NCBI RefSeq assembly: GCF_034702125.1
Contig: NC_085878.1
Span: forward strand, 21,786,002-21,850,001
Direction of reading: 5' to 3'
Origin: Engraulis encrasicolus
Taxonomy: Eukaryota > Chordata > Actinopteri > Clupeiformes > Engraulidae
Length of the DNA: 64,000 bases
Shown piece after piece: positions 50,898 to 62,693 of this stretch; the first letter of the stretch is position 1, and each line of letters opens with the position of its first letter. The position numbers and the translations under genes are program-made. The notes below the pieces were generated by a model. That model was not told where the DNA came from. It saw only the letters and a program-made list of their open reading frames with translations, and did not search any database.

Positions 50898-53800
50898 TTA
50901 AAGATGACTTTCAGATTTAATTGAACATGTGCCGTACCTGCTGTTCTTGCCAGATGCCGCACTTATCCAGTCTTTCCAATCCCTCCATGGGAAGTAGTCA
51001 GAGCAGCCGTGCTCCTTGCAGGGGGTGTGGACATACTGGCCAAGACCGGGCCACTCCTGGGCCAGCTCGTCCATCCTCCTCATGATCTCCCGGATCATCT
51101 GCCATGACCTCTGCACTTCTGCAACAAGGTACATATGCAATTAAGAATTAAAAGCACCTTACAGCAGGAGCAGCAGCAGCACCACCAGCACCACCCTCCA
51201 CCCCAGGATTCACACTATGGCTCGAATTGTCTTAGTAATAGGTGAATAAATATAACAAATACAGGGGTAGTAAGGTAACCAATACAGTGGCCATATGTAC
51301 ATGGGCACTTTGAATTCAAATACCGGTAAATGTATAAGCCAATAATTATGCCTTTGCCTCATGTAAACAGTGAAATAATCTCCTTGAATGTAAGAGGCTA
51401 TACACTGTATTACCATCTTGTTCCCTGCAGCGTATCTCGATGCACTGGTCCTCATTGACAGTTTTGGTCTTGACGAGGGTCAGTGAATGGATGGATCCGA
51501 AACAGCACTGGTCCTTTCCCACCCAGTGAACTGGATAAAATGAACAAATCTTGATGATGAGTCTGTAATGACAAGGCATGATGATGTCACATAAGTGCAA
51601 AACGCTATTAAACATACACACGTATGACCACTTATTTATTCCCATTTCATGCACATGCCATGCCATGCCACTTCCAACATGTTTCGCGTTGGGACCTTGC
51701 ATGGGCCTTGCATGGGAGCTGTCAAGAAAACATGATACAAAATTGGTGGCTCCCACTGTAACACACGCAAGTAAATGTCCAGCTATGAGAGTGCTCTGCA
51801 GCCAGTGATGCTGGTATGGTTCAGTTTGGGAAAGGTAGCCTCTTACTGCAGCAGGGGTCGCCGGCGACCCTATTCACTTGCTGAAAATGCTTACGGTAAC
51901 TACATCATAACAACATTGCCATGACATTACAGAGAGCCATAGTGCTGCACTAAGGGGTTAAAGTCTTAAGTCATAAGTCAAAGTGATTCATTCAGTCCCC
52001 TCACCTATGAAAGAACCCACAGGGAATCTCAGGCATGAAGTACATTTGGACGTTGAGGTCGCTCAGCTTGTCTTCCCCCCAAGTCTTCACAACATTGTTG
52101 TTGTTCTTAAGGTAGCTGGGGAACATGCAGGCACTGTCAGGGTCATACACTTTGGGGTTAGGGTGGTCCCATTTCTTAGCCCCAGGGTGGAATTCTGGGG
52201 CTTCTGGGTTGAGCTCGTTCGCCATCTTAGCCGGGAGACACACCTCAAAGTGCTGCAGGAGACACATAAGACTCCCTGGCCTGCTCCCTTTGCCTACGAT
52301 CTCCTCAACGATCTCTTCGTCATCAAGATCCAACTTCTTGAGCTCTTTCTGCACAAGGATGGATATGGCCTCGTTGTGCAGAGTGGCCTTCTCCTCGTAG
52401 TCTGCCACCCAGGTTTCTCTGTACGTGTTGAGAATCCTCCTGCGACGCAGCTCCTGTGTTGGGATGTCTTTGATTTGCTTCACCAAGTCGTGCCTTATGA
52501 TGGCCTATGAGCAAAGCCAGATTTATGGTGGATGAGAATTCAGTTAAAAAATATTTACAGGGAAAAACATGACAGAGGAACGTACATACAAGTTGTTGAA
52601 ATATGCACGTGCATACATGTTGTATAGACACGTTGCAGTAAACAATGCATTTTTTTCTGCTAGATGGATTACGGTATTGTAAAGTCCCTACTGACCTTGA
52701 ACAGTGAAATCAGGACAGACGGTTTAACAAACACATCATCCTTCAGAGAGGGTATGTCCTCATACCAAACAATAACTCCAATCCGATGGAGATACCGAAG
52801 AATGCATTTGAGGTTTTCTGGATTCATACCCCTTCGACTGATATGAATATCTAGCAGGTCAGAAAGAGTTACTCTTCCTGTTGAGAGAGTATTAACAATA
52901 CACATTTAGAATAAGCACCTGGTACTCCCCTTGCATCACCTTACAAAAGCATGTGAAATACTAAAACAAAGAGAAACAAACCATGCAGAGGTATTTCATT
53001 ATTTTGCAAGAGATCTTGAATCTCTCTCTCAACCTCTTGGTAGATTCCTGGCAGAGTCCTCTCAATGCTTGGAAGGTTTTCCTTGTTGGTAGCTTCTCTC
53101 ACAATGTGGTCTTGGAACATCTGGATGTCTCTAGGCTTGGTGCAGTCAACAAGTAGAAGATCAAGTACCTACAGTGAACAACAACAGAAATAATCACAGT
53201 AAATGATCCATTATAAAATGTATACATTACAAAGCATTGGTGGTAAACTTTAAACATCTTCATGCAGATGGGCCTACTGACTGGCCTATTCACTTCTCTG
53301 AAAACTCACAACTTCAACGTAATAACATATATATGACATAACCGAGAGTCCCAAGAAACAGATTAAGTCCTGGTCATTACAAGTGTGGTGATAATGTTAT
53401 AACAGAGGCTACTTGAAAGGGTTAATTTCACCTTCAGGTTGTAGTCTGTAAGCCTCCTAAGATCATTCATCTGATCGGAGTACAGGGAGGGGTCATCGGA
53501 ATCTTGGAGTTTGTTTTTCAGCTGCTGTAAAGTTTCTCCCCTCTCTGTTAACATGTCCCGCAGCTTGCTGTCAATGTCCCTTTTCTTGCGGCTGATGTCC
53601 TCTTCGTTGGGACACAGGTCAATATGTGTTCCCACCGGTAGCACAACAGAGTCAGGAACCCTCAGCTGAATGTTACTGATCCAGAAGCTCACATGTTCTT
53701 TAAAAGACTTGTCTGTGAGGTCATATCTGAAATATAATATACAATATACAATAATATATACAGTATACAGTACAACATACCAGTAATACAAAATGCATGT

Positions 53801-55420
53801 TGAAAAATTGAGAGAGAGAAAAGTAACATTTTCCCTCATGGGGTTTCAGAGATAAAAAAACAACAGATGAGCCATTTTGGAAGGAAGAAAACTCCAAATA
53901 GATCTCATCAGATCTCCTTCATGTGGGATGTGTGTTGTGATTGTGTGATATTCAATGGCTTGCGCTTGTCTGAAGAACCAGATATTTTACACCCCATTCA
54001 GCTATACTTATACAATATCCCATTTTAAAAGAAAAGTCAAGTGTTTAAAGTGGAATTCAAGTACCTGGACAGATTGATGGCAAGGATGACAAAGGCCTGT
54101 GGAGTTATGAAGACATGATGGGTGATGTAGTACTCTTCTTGTCCGGCGAAATCCCAGCAGAGGAATCGCACCCCTCCTTTCTCCACCTCTTTGATTTCAA
54201 TGCCTACAGTCCTGTCATCCTCGTCCACCTCCACCGGGTGGCATTTGTCAAAGCTGCGACAGAGTGTGGACTTCCCTGCCATAGATGATCCGAGGAACAT
54301 TGTCTTCACTGACTTGATGGTGGACGAGCTTTCCCTCAACATTGTGAAATAGGAACGGATGTCTTTTAAGCTGCCAACGCACACCTCCTCTGGAGGCTTG
54401 CGTAGTGGGTTTCCAGTGGCTTTGAACATTTTCAGATTATCGAACAATTCCTCAGGGAGATCAGTCAGCCTGTTTTGTTCCACATATAACTCTTTGAGTT
54501 TCTGAAGGCCAACCAGAGCTTGCAGATCCCTCAGACAGTTGTTTGACACATTCAGGTACACCAAGCTCTGACACTGGATCATGTCAGCTGGGAGCTCGGC
54601 TAAGCGGTTTGTGCTCAGCTTCAGAGACTGGAGATGCTTCAGTCTGGGGAACACATCTAGTGGTATGCACTTGATGTTGTTTTGATTAATGTACAGTGTC
54701 TTTAGCTGATGGAGGTCGCGGATGTCTTCAGGAAAGTCCACCAATTCGTTTCTTGACAGAATCAGTTCTGTCAGGTTGGTGAGCTGCGAAATCCCACACA
54801 CTTGTTTCAGTCTGTTCCTCTGTAGGTCAATTTTTGTGATGTTTTTATTTTCATCATAAATTGACTTTGGAAGTGTCTTGAGTTTTCTCCCTGCATAGTC
54901 TCTTTTCCCCGGCTCATTGGGACCTGAACAAAAATGTCATAATTAATTCCCTTAACACCCACACTGTGTTTAGTGTTACATACTGTAATAATTATGTTGA
55001 GTTTACCATCAACTTATGGTGTGCTGCTACAAAACAGGTTTCTTCCTGTTTTTCCATCGTAGGTCTACAGTGACTCACTTGAGTAAATACAGTACAGAAC
55101 TGAATGAATGTATTTTGCCTGCACTTTACACTCATCTACTGACATAACCCTGTACCTCATACCATTCAAAACTGTCACAAAGATACCTGTAGTACCCTGC
55201 ACAATCAATTCCTTTACAGTAATGTTTTGAGACAGAGTATCACACAAGAATAGCACTTACCATTCGACATTTTGACAAAAACACCAGTGCCGGTATGTGT
55301 TACTTCCTGTAATGGGACTTGACTGAGCGCTGGTTTCATTTCTGTTCTTCCTGCTTCCTTCCTCAAGAGGAGGAGCTGTAACCCTTTCCTGGTCATCTGA
55401 ATTATAATACTACGCATCAA
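50898..55420 (-). CDS. LRR-Roc-COR (Roco) protein, MFHAS1-like, eight exons
   Basis: Roco-family GTPase with leucine-rich repeats, related to MFHAS1. Exons: 55261-55420 (coding from 55270 or 55420), 54065-54923, 53432-53726, 52982-53168, 52696-52877, 52005-52504, 51414-51562 and 50898-51118. All junctions have GT/AG sites and the frame sums to 800 codons from MSNGPNEPGK (850 if the upstream ATG is used). LRRs cover about residues 14-175 (LTELILSRNEL, LKTLYINQNNIKCIP, LQSLKLSTNRLAELP, LKELYVEQNRLTDLP). Roc motifs: P-loop LGSSMAGKST (214-223), switch RTVGIE, DFAGQEEY (261-268), THID (323-326). COR follows (DLLDIHISRRG, HRIGVIVWYEDIP, RHDLVKQIKD, CGFFHR). The C-terminal exon has CKEHGCSDYFPWRDWKDW. 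No kinase domain is seen. Such proteins act as intracellular signalling scaffolds; the exact role here is unknown. Confidence 0.85.
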
Positions 55421-55688
55421 ACGTTATGTTTACAAGCACTCAAATGCTGATGATTATAACATTTTGTCCTCCCAGGTATTTACTTTTGATCCAGGCATCT
55501 TCTTTTTATACACACTTATTGAATGAAATACTCAAGATGGGTGAGGTGGAGGATGTGTTTTTTTTTAATTAAACATAAAATGTTCTTTTTTGTCTTTGCA
55601 AAGATTCTCTTTGCTTTCACTCAGTACACTTGTTTTCACTATAATCCCATTGGAAGAAGAAAATAAGAAGAAAATGTAACAAAACATC

Positions 55689-55694
55689 TTTATT
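55689..55694 (-). terminator. Polyadenylation signal of the RING-PHD gene
   Basis: AATAAA on the minus strand about 255 bases after the proposed stop codon and only about 270 bases before the first possible ATG of the Roco gene. Confidence 0.5.
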
Positions 55695-55947
55695 TTAAAA
55701 ATCTTTACTTAAAGCCTAAATACAAATACAATTCAATCAACTAATTCTGTTTGCAAACAAATTGTAAGCTTCTTACCACATACCTAGATTAAACTAGTTT
55801 ATTGTTTTAGTTGAATCTAGGTCTATGCATCGTACTTTCATTTCCCCAGAAGTCATTACCCACAGAGTCTCTTATCTTCGCATCATGTGACTCCTGAAGA
55901 GGTCCATTCTGTGCTTCAAATGGATGCCTGCTGCCCTCTGCTGTGCA

Positions 55948-58900
55948 TTACATCAAACAGCAACCTACACACCAGTACAATGCAACATTAGCCTGTATAC
56001 CACCACGAACAATACAAAAACAAAACAAAACAAACAAACATTAAAAAAAAAACCATTAAAATTATAATTACATAAACATTTCCCGGACAGGACATTTAAT
56101 ATTATGCTTTTTGATATTAAAAAAGGAAAGCTTGCTCATTGCTGGTCAGCTCTTCTTCTCTGTTGGCACAAAACAAGAAGAGTAGAATATCTTAACAATA
56201 TGAACGGGAAAGTTGCATGTGAATGTTACATAAAACTATATTTTTACATTGAAACCACAAGCTCACCTTGCCGTTGTGTCTTACGTTTGTTGTGGGAGAT
56301 TTCTGGATGTCTTTGCTGCTGCCTTCGTCACCTGTGTCTGACAGTACTGTGGACTTCGACTTCAGCAGATATTTGGGAACCTGCATCAACATCCAAGAAG
56401 CCATGTGAACAAAACAGATTTCATTTTTGACAAATGATAAAAACTCATGAACAAAGTAAACAGTGCCTACCTGAACCTGTGCACTGTGGGTATGGCGATG
56501 ATCATGGGAGGATTTATTTGCTTGTGAGCAGAGCCTCTTGCTGCGTCTCTTGCCGAGCAGTTCAGGAGGGCTGGTCAACGTGCTCAGGCGGAGTCTGCTA
56601 GGCAGTGGGGCCAATGCTGCCTCAGCCAATAAAGCAGCTACCTCCTCCTCACTCACACCATAATCCTCCTCTGGGGCCCCCTCGCCTCCCTCGGGGCCAT
56701 CAGCACACTCAGGGCAGAGCCAGCCAGATACTGGAACACCGTCAAGGGGAATAGTGAGGCACCTGGGGTGGTACCTTAAGGATCAGAGCCAAAAACAATG
56801 TGTTTGTCACATTTAGACAAGACAATGAAAATGTTGACAATGGCTACGTTTACATGATGTTTTGGTAACACTTTATTTTAGGGATACATCTATTAGCACT
56901 AATACATACAATGTGCCTGTATAAGTAACTTGTAAGGCATGTACAGTGCAAAATCAAACACTTGTTAGGCATGTATTCGCAAATGTTTTGTTCATGCACA
57001 ATAAGGGATTTATTATCAATTGAACCTTAGTAAGGACCTAGTAGGCCTTAGCATTTGCTTAGTACGTGCCTTACAAGTTACTTATGGAGGCCTTAACATT
57101 GTATGTATTAGTGCTAATAGATCTATCCCTAAAATAAAGTGTTACCGATGTTTTTTATTCTGAATTAATAATTCAGAAAGTTATCTGGCAAGGCAAGGCA
57201 AGCTTATTGGCTTTATAGCCATTGCAATTTACATAGCACATGTCATGCACAGACGCAGGTGAGAGTGCTTCACCTGGGATGAAAGCATTATGCTTTATCA
57301 TACAATGTTACAACCTTGTAGTAAGTTTTTTTCATAGCTATACCTGTATACTGAAATTCAACTTCGGAAAAATCTACAAAAATACACAGAAACGATTTGA
57401 ATCTCTTGCTTGCATGCATGCATGCAGTACAGTATAAAAACACCACCGGTACAAACCGTAACCACACACATAGACCGCCCTATTACTAATACATACAGTA
57501 GGCCTACAATAAATAAGCCCAGATAACTCCTTACCCTGTATCACATCTTGAGCACAATATTATCAGATGGGACAGGTCAGACCGGCCACAGTTTTCACAG
57601 GTGATCTGCTCCTCTGTCACATCTTCACTGCTGTTTCGTGGGTTCTCAACTTTTATCTATGCACACACACATGACCAAAGTTCAATTTAAGTACACAGAT
57701 GGATATTTGGGAACTTTCAATATGCCATGGACATTTCTCACACAGAAACTTCATTTTAAAAATACAATACAAAACACAAAGTGGAAATTAATTGTTTTGG
57801 TGAGCTTTACTCTATGGGCCCATCAATGTCAGGAGGACACTACCAACGTCATTGGTATTTTTGAAGGGTAACACTTTACTTGACGCTAGTGTCATATGTG
57901 TGTCATTACAGTGTCAAAATAGTGTCATGACATAGTCATATATAAGTCATAAACATTATGTCCAGGTCATAAACATTTGATGACTGTTGGCCTTAAGTGA
58001 CATTCGGTTATGGCACAGACAGGTTGTCTTTGCCATAACCGAATGTCACTTAAGGCCAACAGTCATAAAATGTCATGGATGACATGGACATAATGTTTAT
58101 GACACGTGCATAACTGTGCCATGACACTGTAATGACACCGGCGTCAAGTAAAGTGTTAACTTTTGAAGTATAGTATAAGAGTTGAAGTAATGTGGGATAT
58201 GCATATTTGCTCATGAACATGTTATATCAGACATTGGAGACGACCGCCCAACCACTTTACTGCCCCAGGGAGACTGGACATGATTCAAACAGGCTGTCAG
58301 CAGCCCTGAATAGCAATCTAGACCTAACCAATTGATGATGACAGGGCCAGCGCTCGGCATAGGCAGACTAGACGGTCGCCTAGGGCTAGGGCGCCAAATG
58401 TCCTGGGGGGCACCAAGGTCCACAGAATTGCAATATTAAGTTAAATAAAGCATTCAACTTTCTATTTAAGGGCCACTCATAATACACATACATGGTAGCT
58501 ACATCAGCTGTGCTCAATCAGATGTATTATGCCAATGTCAAATTCCACAAAAATGAAAGATTGGTGCTCGCCTAGGGCACCAAATTGCCTAGAACCGGCC
58601 CTGGACGATGAAGGTCTGAAAAATCAAATTGATGTAGGCTAGGCCAAAGTCTAGAGCCCAAATCTAAGCTTACCACGTGTTTAATTTCACCTCCAGGGGA
58701 CTCTTTCTGGTAAAGAACATCAAATGCAATGCGATCCACTGGACAGGTGTTAGTGTTCTGTAGAGAGCGGAAAATACTTTTGATGTTACTAAAGCAGTGT
58801 CTATTTCATATCAAAGTGGGCTTATACAAGATAAATGAGGCTACATCTCTAGTAGAAGAATATGAGTCTCACCCGTGACCACTGCATAATGCATTCCAAA

Positions 58901-58995
58901 CAAAAATAGTGATCACAGTTGGCTGGTGTGGCCACTTGCTGTCCAGCTAAATCACTGAGACAGACTGGGCAGTTGGCGGGGTGTGATGTAGACAT
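55948..58995 (-). CDS. RING and PHD finger protein, PHRF1-like, short
   Basis: Nuclear RING-PHD protein, probably an E3 ubiquitin ligase with a chromatin-reading PHD, like PHRF1. Exons: 58873-58995, 58674-58757, 57535-57656, 56471-56774, 56267-56380 and a proposed last exon 55948-55992. Junction phases agree and total 263 codons. The RING reads CPVCLSDL, CDHYFCLECIMQWS and then CPVDRIAFDVLY, so Asp replaces the last Cys exactly as in PHRF1. The PHD follows: CENCGRSDLSHLIILCSRCD, YHPRCLTIPLDGVPVSGWLC and PECA. Then come acidic residues, an Ala/Leu-rich helix (EEEVAALLAEAAL) and basic KRRSKRLCSQANKSS. Human PHRF1 is about 1,650 aa; the long SR/RNA-polymerase-interacting tail is missing. The start MSTSHPANCPVC is the only ATG before the RING. 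The last exon is weakest (15 codons, strong T-rich acceptor). Confidence 0.8.
56864..57146. mobile_element. hAT-type miniature element (283 bp), copy 1
   Basis: Inverted ends GGTAACACTTTATTTTAGGG and its complement ending GTGTTACC, flanked by a perfect 8-bp duplication GATGTTTT (56856-56863 and 57147-57154). The interior is a long imperfect foldback (AAGTAACTTGTAAGGCATGT / GCCTTACAAGTTACTTAT). It lies in an intron of the RING-PHD gene. A sister copy is at 62356-62638. Confidence 0.92.
57867..58160. mobile_element. hAT-type miniature element (294 bp) with perfect 36-bp hairpin
   Basis: Ends GGTAACACTTTACTTGACGC and its near-perfect complement ending GTGTTAAC, flanked by the 8-bp duplication TTTTGAAG (57859-57866 and 58161-58168). 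The centre is a perfect 36-bp inverted repeat (57980-58015 and 58031-58066) with a 15-base loop. It is in the intron between exons 2 and 3 of the RING-PHD gene. Confidence 0.92.
58342..58603. mobile_element. hAT-type miniature element (262 bp)
   Basis: Ends CAGGGCCAGCGCTCGGC and GAACCGGCCCTG, with GTCGCCTAGGGC...GCGCC inside the left and CTCGCCTAGGGCACC inside the right. The flanks GATGATGA (58334-58341) and GACGATGA (58604-58611) are an 8-bp duplication with one mismatch. Non-coding, in an intron of the RING-PHD gene. Confidence 0.82.
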
Positions 58996-58999
58996 TCCT

Positions 59000-60170
59000 C
59001 TTTCTCTCTCATTTACCGAGAATCAATCACTCACGGTCCCGCGCATAGCCTCCAGCCAAGATAGCGACAAAAGGCAGTGTTGGAATTGTTTAACAAACTG
59101 CAAAGAAAACCCCGCTCCTCGCGCCTAATGTCTCACGCGATATCACACTGCAGGGCTAGCACAAATGTCCCTACACAAAGCCATTTGCTTGCTTCGTGCT
59201 ACTACTTTGCACACAATTCGAATTATAGACGGACCATGGCTAGAGAGTGATGAAATTAAATCTGTAACATCAACAGGGACTTAAAAACACAAAACACAAA
59301 CAATTATTCTCTCCACTACTGCGAAAAAGTACAGAGTATCAGCCAAGTGTTTATCGCCACCTATCGATTTGGAGTGGATCTATAATTAGACCTGTAGGAG
59401 TGTCTCAAATCGAGTCATAGCAGCACAATAGCAATAGTTCAAGTCTAGTCATTAATATTATGACCAACTGGAAATACTCCTCCATGGGTAAACTGTTAGG
59501 GTGCCAAGCTTGTAGCCCAAGGGTTGATTCTTGTCAATCTGCCAGGTCAGATCAGGTGATTGGTGGGAGGATAGGCTGATAACCAGTGCTGTCCCCATTC
59601 TCCACCATGGCTGAGGTAAGTTACCATTTCAAGTCACTTTCAATTTATTTATTTGCTTGATTCAAGACAATGTTCATATTATAAAATAATAACAAAGAGG
59701 TCACAGTTCAGAGAGTCCCTTTTCAAATCTGCAATATCTTTAAAGTGCTGCAGCTGGACAACATACCAATGCAGGAGAACACAGGACCTGTTATTATTAT
59801 TATATTGTGAACTTGAATTTAATTATGATAGCCTATAGGCCTATTATGTGGAGATTGAGAAGGATGTTGAGTTATGGGTTGATGGTACAGAAACTTGGCA
59901 GGGAAGACCAGCGATACATCTGATTTGTCATTAAACATTCACAATATTATGATAGGCCTATTATGGGGACAGACAGAGGGACCCATATTGTTTATTTGTG
60001 TTACACTGCTTGATGTGAACCAGAGGTTAGAATTTCCTGTGTTTCTGCTGCCTAGATTAGCCTAGATTTTGACCACTAATCCATTACTATCCTGTCTAAA
60101 CTGCATACAAGCCTACTGTATTATTTAGGCTGTATAACACATTTATAACAAAGTGAAAGGCAACATGATT
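59000..60170. other. Spacer between the mucin and RING-PHD genes, with a SINE fragment
   Basis: 59000-59240 is the probable promoter/5' UTR of the RING-PHD gene (CTCACGGTCCCGCGCATAGC, CGCCTAATGTCTCACGCGAT). 59480-59620 is a tRNA-SINE fragment (GTAGCCCAAGGGTTGATTCT with a B-box-like GGTTGATTC, and ATTCTCCACCATGGCTGAGG). The rest is AT-rich without features. Confidence 0.5.
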
Positions 60171-60188
60171 CTTTTGAGCTGCAAATAT

Positions 60189-60194
60189 TTTATT
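60189..60194 (-). terminator. Polyadenylation signal of the mucin gene
   Basis: AATAAA on the minus strand about 180 bases after the mucin stop codon. Confidence 0.6.
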
Positions 60195-60375
60195 GATAAA
60201 GAAAAGCCAAATACCAGTCAACTGAACTGGTTAAGACAAAGAAAAGGGGAAAACAAAATAAACACAATATATTACCATCTAGTAAGCATCTAAAACATTT
60301 TCATTGTCAAAGACGACTGGCACATTACAGTCATGGCTTTAATACTCAAGAAGAGGACAGTTCAGAGAGGGCAGT

Positions 60376-62649
60376 TCATCTCCTTCTCCTCCTGCGCTGT
60401 TGTGAAGAGGAGGAGCCCCCACAGTCTGAAGTGCGGCAGGCGCACATCTCGATGTAGATGTACGAGTGGGTGATTGTGGAGCCGTCAGAACAGATCATGG
60501 TCACCTTCCTCTCCTGGGTGGCGGCCTCCTGACAACAGGCGCACGAGTGCACCAGGGCATTTGCCTCGGCGGAGTACCTGTTAAGAGACATGGCAATTAC
60601 TATTAGAAATGCAGAACTACTTCAAAATCGTGATTTGCCCGTAAAAAGGCATTTTAAGTTAACAGAAGATGCGTGCCTTGTTATCTTATTACTTTTGAAT
60701 TCCATTTGAATTTGAGTTCCAGGTGGCTATCGAATTACACTTATAATACTTATAATATAATACTTATTGCAATTATAATTCTTCTACCATACAGTATGCA
60801 AAATATGAATCTTCAGAGGTATATACATAATGGGCTGTGCAGGTGCCTTGAAAGAGTGTGAGTTGTAGACAACCATATACCTCTGTAAGATGCACATGAT
60901 TATGCCATTAGATTTTTGCAAATTGAATGTTGTTACTTGATGTCTGAAATGAATGTAATGTCATATGCAATGTTTTTCAATGCTTACTTGGACGTTGTTC
61001 CACAGGAGCCAGCGCAGTAGGAGATCTCTACGGCTTCCTTGCTCACACATCCATTGTAGGTGAGTTTGGTGGTGTTGGTCTCCACATTGCAGCTGCTTCG
61101 CGGGGTACCTGAGCAAACAGTCAAAGGTAAATTACTGGACAAGCAGATACATGTTTTCAATTGGATTTCCACACATTATCACCGTCTCAGTAAAGTAAAA
61201 ATCTGAAATGTATTTTAAATACTATATTGGTACATTTGAAAGAGCACCAGCAGTTTTCTTTTGTTTGTACCTCTAGTTGTAATTTATACATATTTAGTTT
61301 ATTCCTGCAGAGAAGTGTGCAATGCCAATAAAAGTCTGCACTTACAGCTCTTACAGCAGCCCTCTGCATCTGTCACTTCGGTTCCCTGTAGGAAAGATTA
61401 TACAGATTAACAAGAGCAATCAGAGATAGCAACCTGGCTACCACGAGAATGCTAGATGCGCGTGATGTTGTGTGTTTGGCTGCCACCCGCAGGTGACCCA
61501 AAACACTGCGGGCAAACACACACACAAACAAGAAACAAACAGACAGGGTCACTGCAATACCTGCCCCCAGGGCTGCTGACAGCTTTGACCAGGCCCGGGA
61601 CAAAATCATCAGATAGGGCCCCCCTTTAATACATACAATGATATGCATCTAAAAACATCAGCAACACCAACATTAACAACACCAACTAAAGCCAGACCAC
61701 CACTTTTCCAAGTAGATTGAGGTGTGTCAGCTGACCATCAGAGTCCATAAAAAAACTGCAGGATCATAATAGAGCAACTTACTGGGATGCAGTTGTTGGG
61801 GTCAAAAGCAGGGCAGACCTTCTTGGATTCCACAGCCACAAGTGATCCAGCTTGATTTTCACAGGTGTATGTCACACAGTTGTCATCAGCCGGTGACCAC
61901 GTTTCGTTGACCTGTGACATATAGAACAGCATAAGGTTACCCTTCAGCAAAGGACAGTTTCTATGGAGGAGTTTGTCTTTCAGGTGTTAGATAAAGCAAT
62001 AAATGTCAAGACTTATACGTCCATACATACCGGAATGTAGAATGTTGTGTTTGAGAATGTAACTCTGCAGCTCTTAGGCACACAACTGCCACAGCACTGG
62101 TCAGGCACAGGTACATACTCCTGGTTCTGAGGGCAGGGAAAGGATTCAGTGGTTATCAAATTTGTCATTTAAGATATTAAAATACATGGCATGTTTACAT
62201 GAAGTTGGGGTGTAGTTATGAAGTTGTTCTATTTTGGCGGTTTTAATATTAAAATTAATATTTAATATTAAAAAGTAAGTTAACATCAGGAGACACATCT
62301 TGTGTCTTCAAGTAGATGCAGATTGAAATGTAAGGTAAGTCTAATATAACATTATGGTAACACTTTATTTTAGGGATACATCTATTAGCACTTATACATA
62401 CAATGTGCCTGTATAAGTAACTTGTAAGGCATGTACAGAGCAAAATCAAACATTTGTTAGGCATGTATTAGCAAATGTCTTGTTCATGCACAATAAGGGA
62501 TTTATTACCAATTTAACCTTAGTAAGGACCTAATAGGCCTTAGTGTTTGCTTAGTATATGCCTTACAAGTTGCTTATGCAGGCATTAAAATTGTATGTAT
62601 TAGTGCTTATAGATGTATCCCTAAAATAAAGTGTTACCAACATTATTTT

Positions 62650-62693
<44 letters not shown>

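Noticed and set aside
51983..52510. 175-codon plus-strand open frame
   Set aside because: Antisense of the large COR-region exon of the Roco gene.
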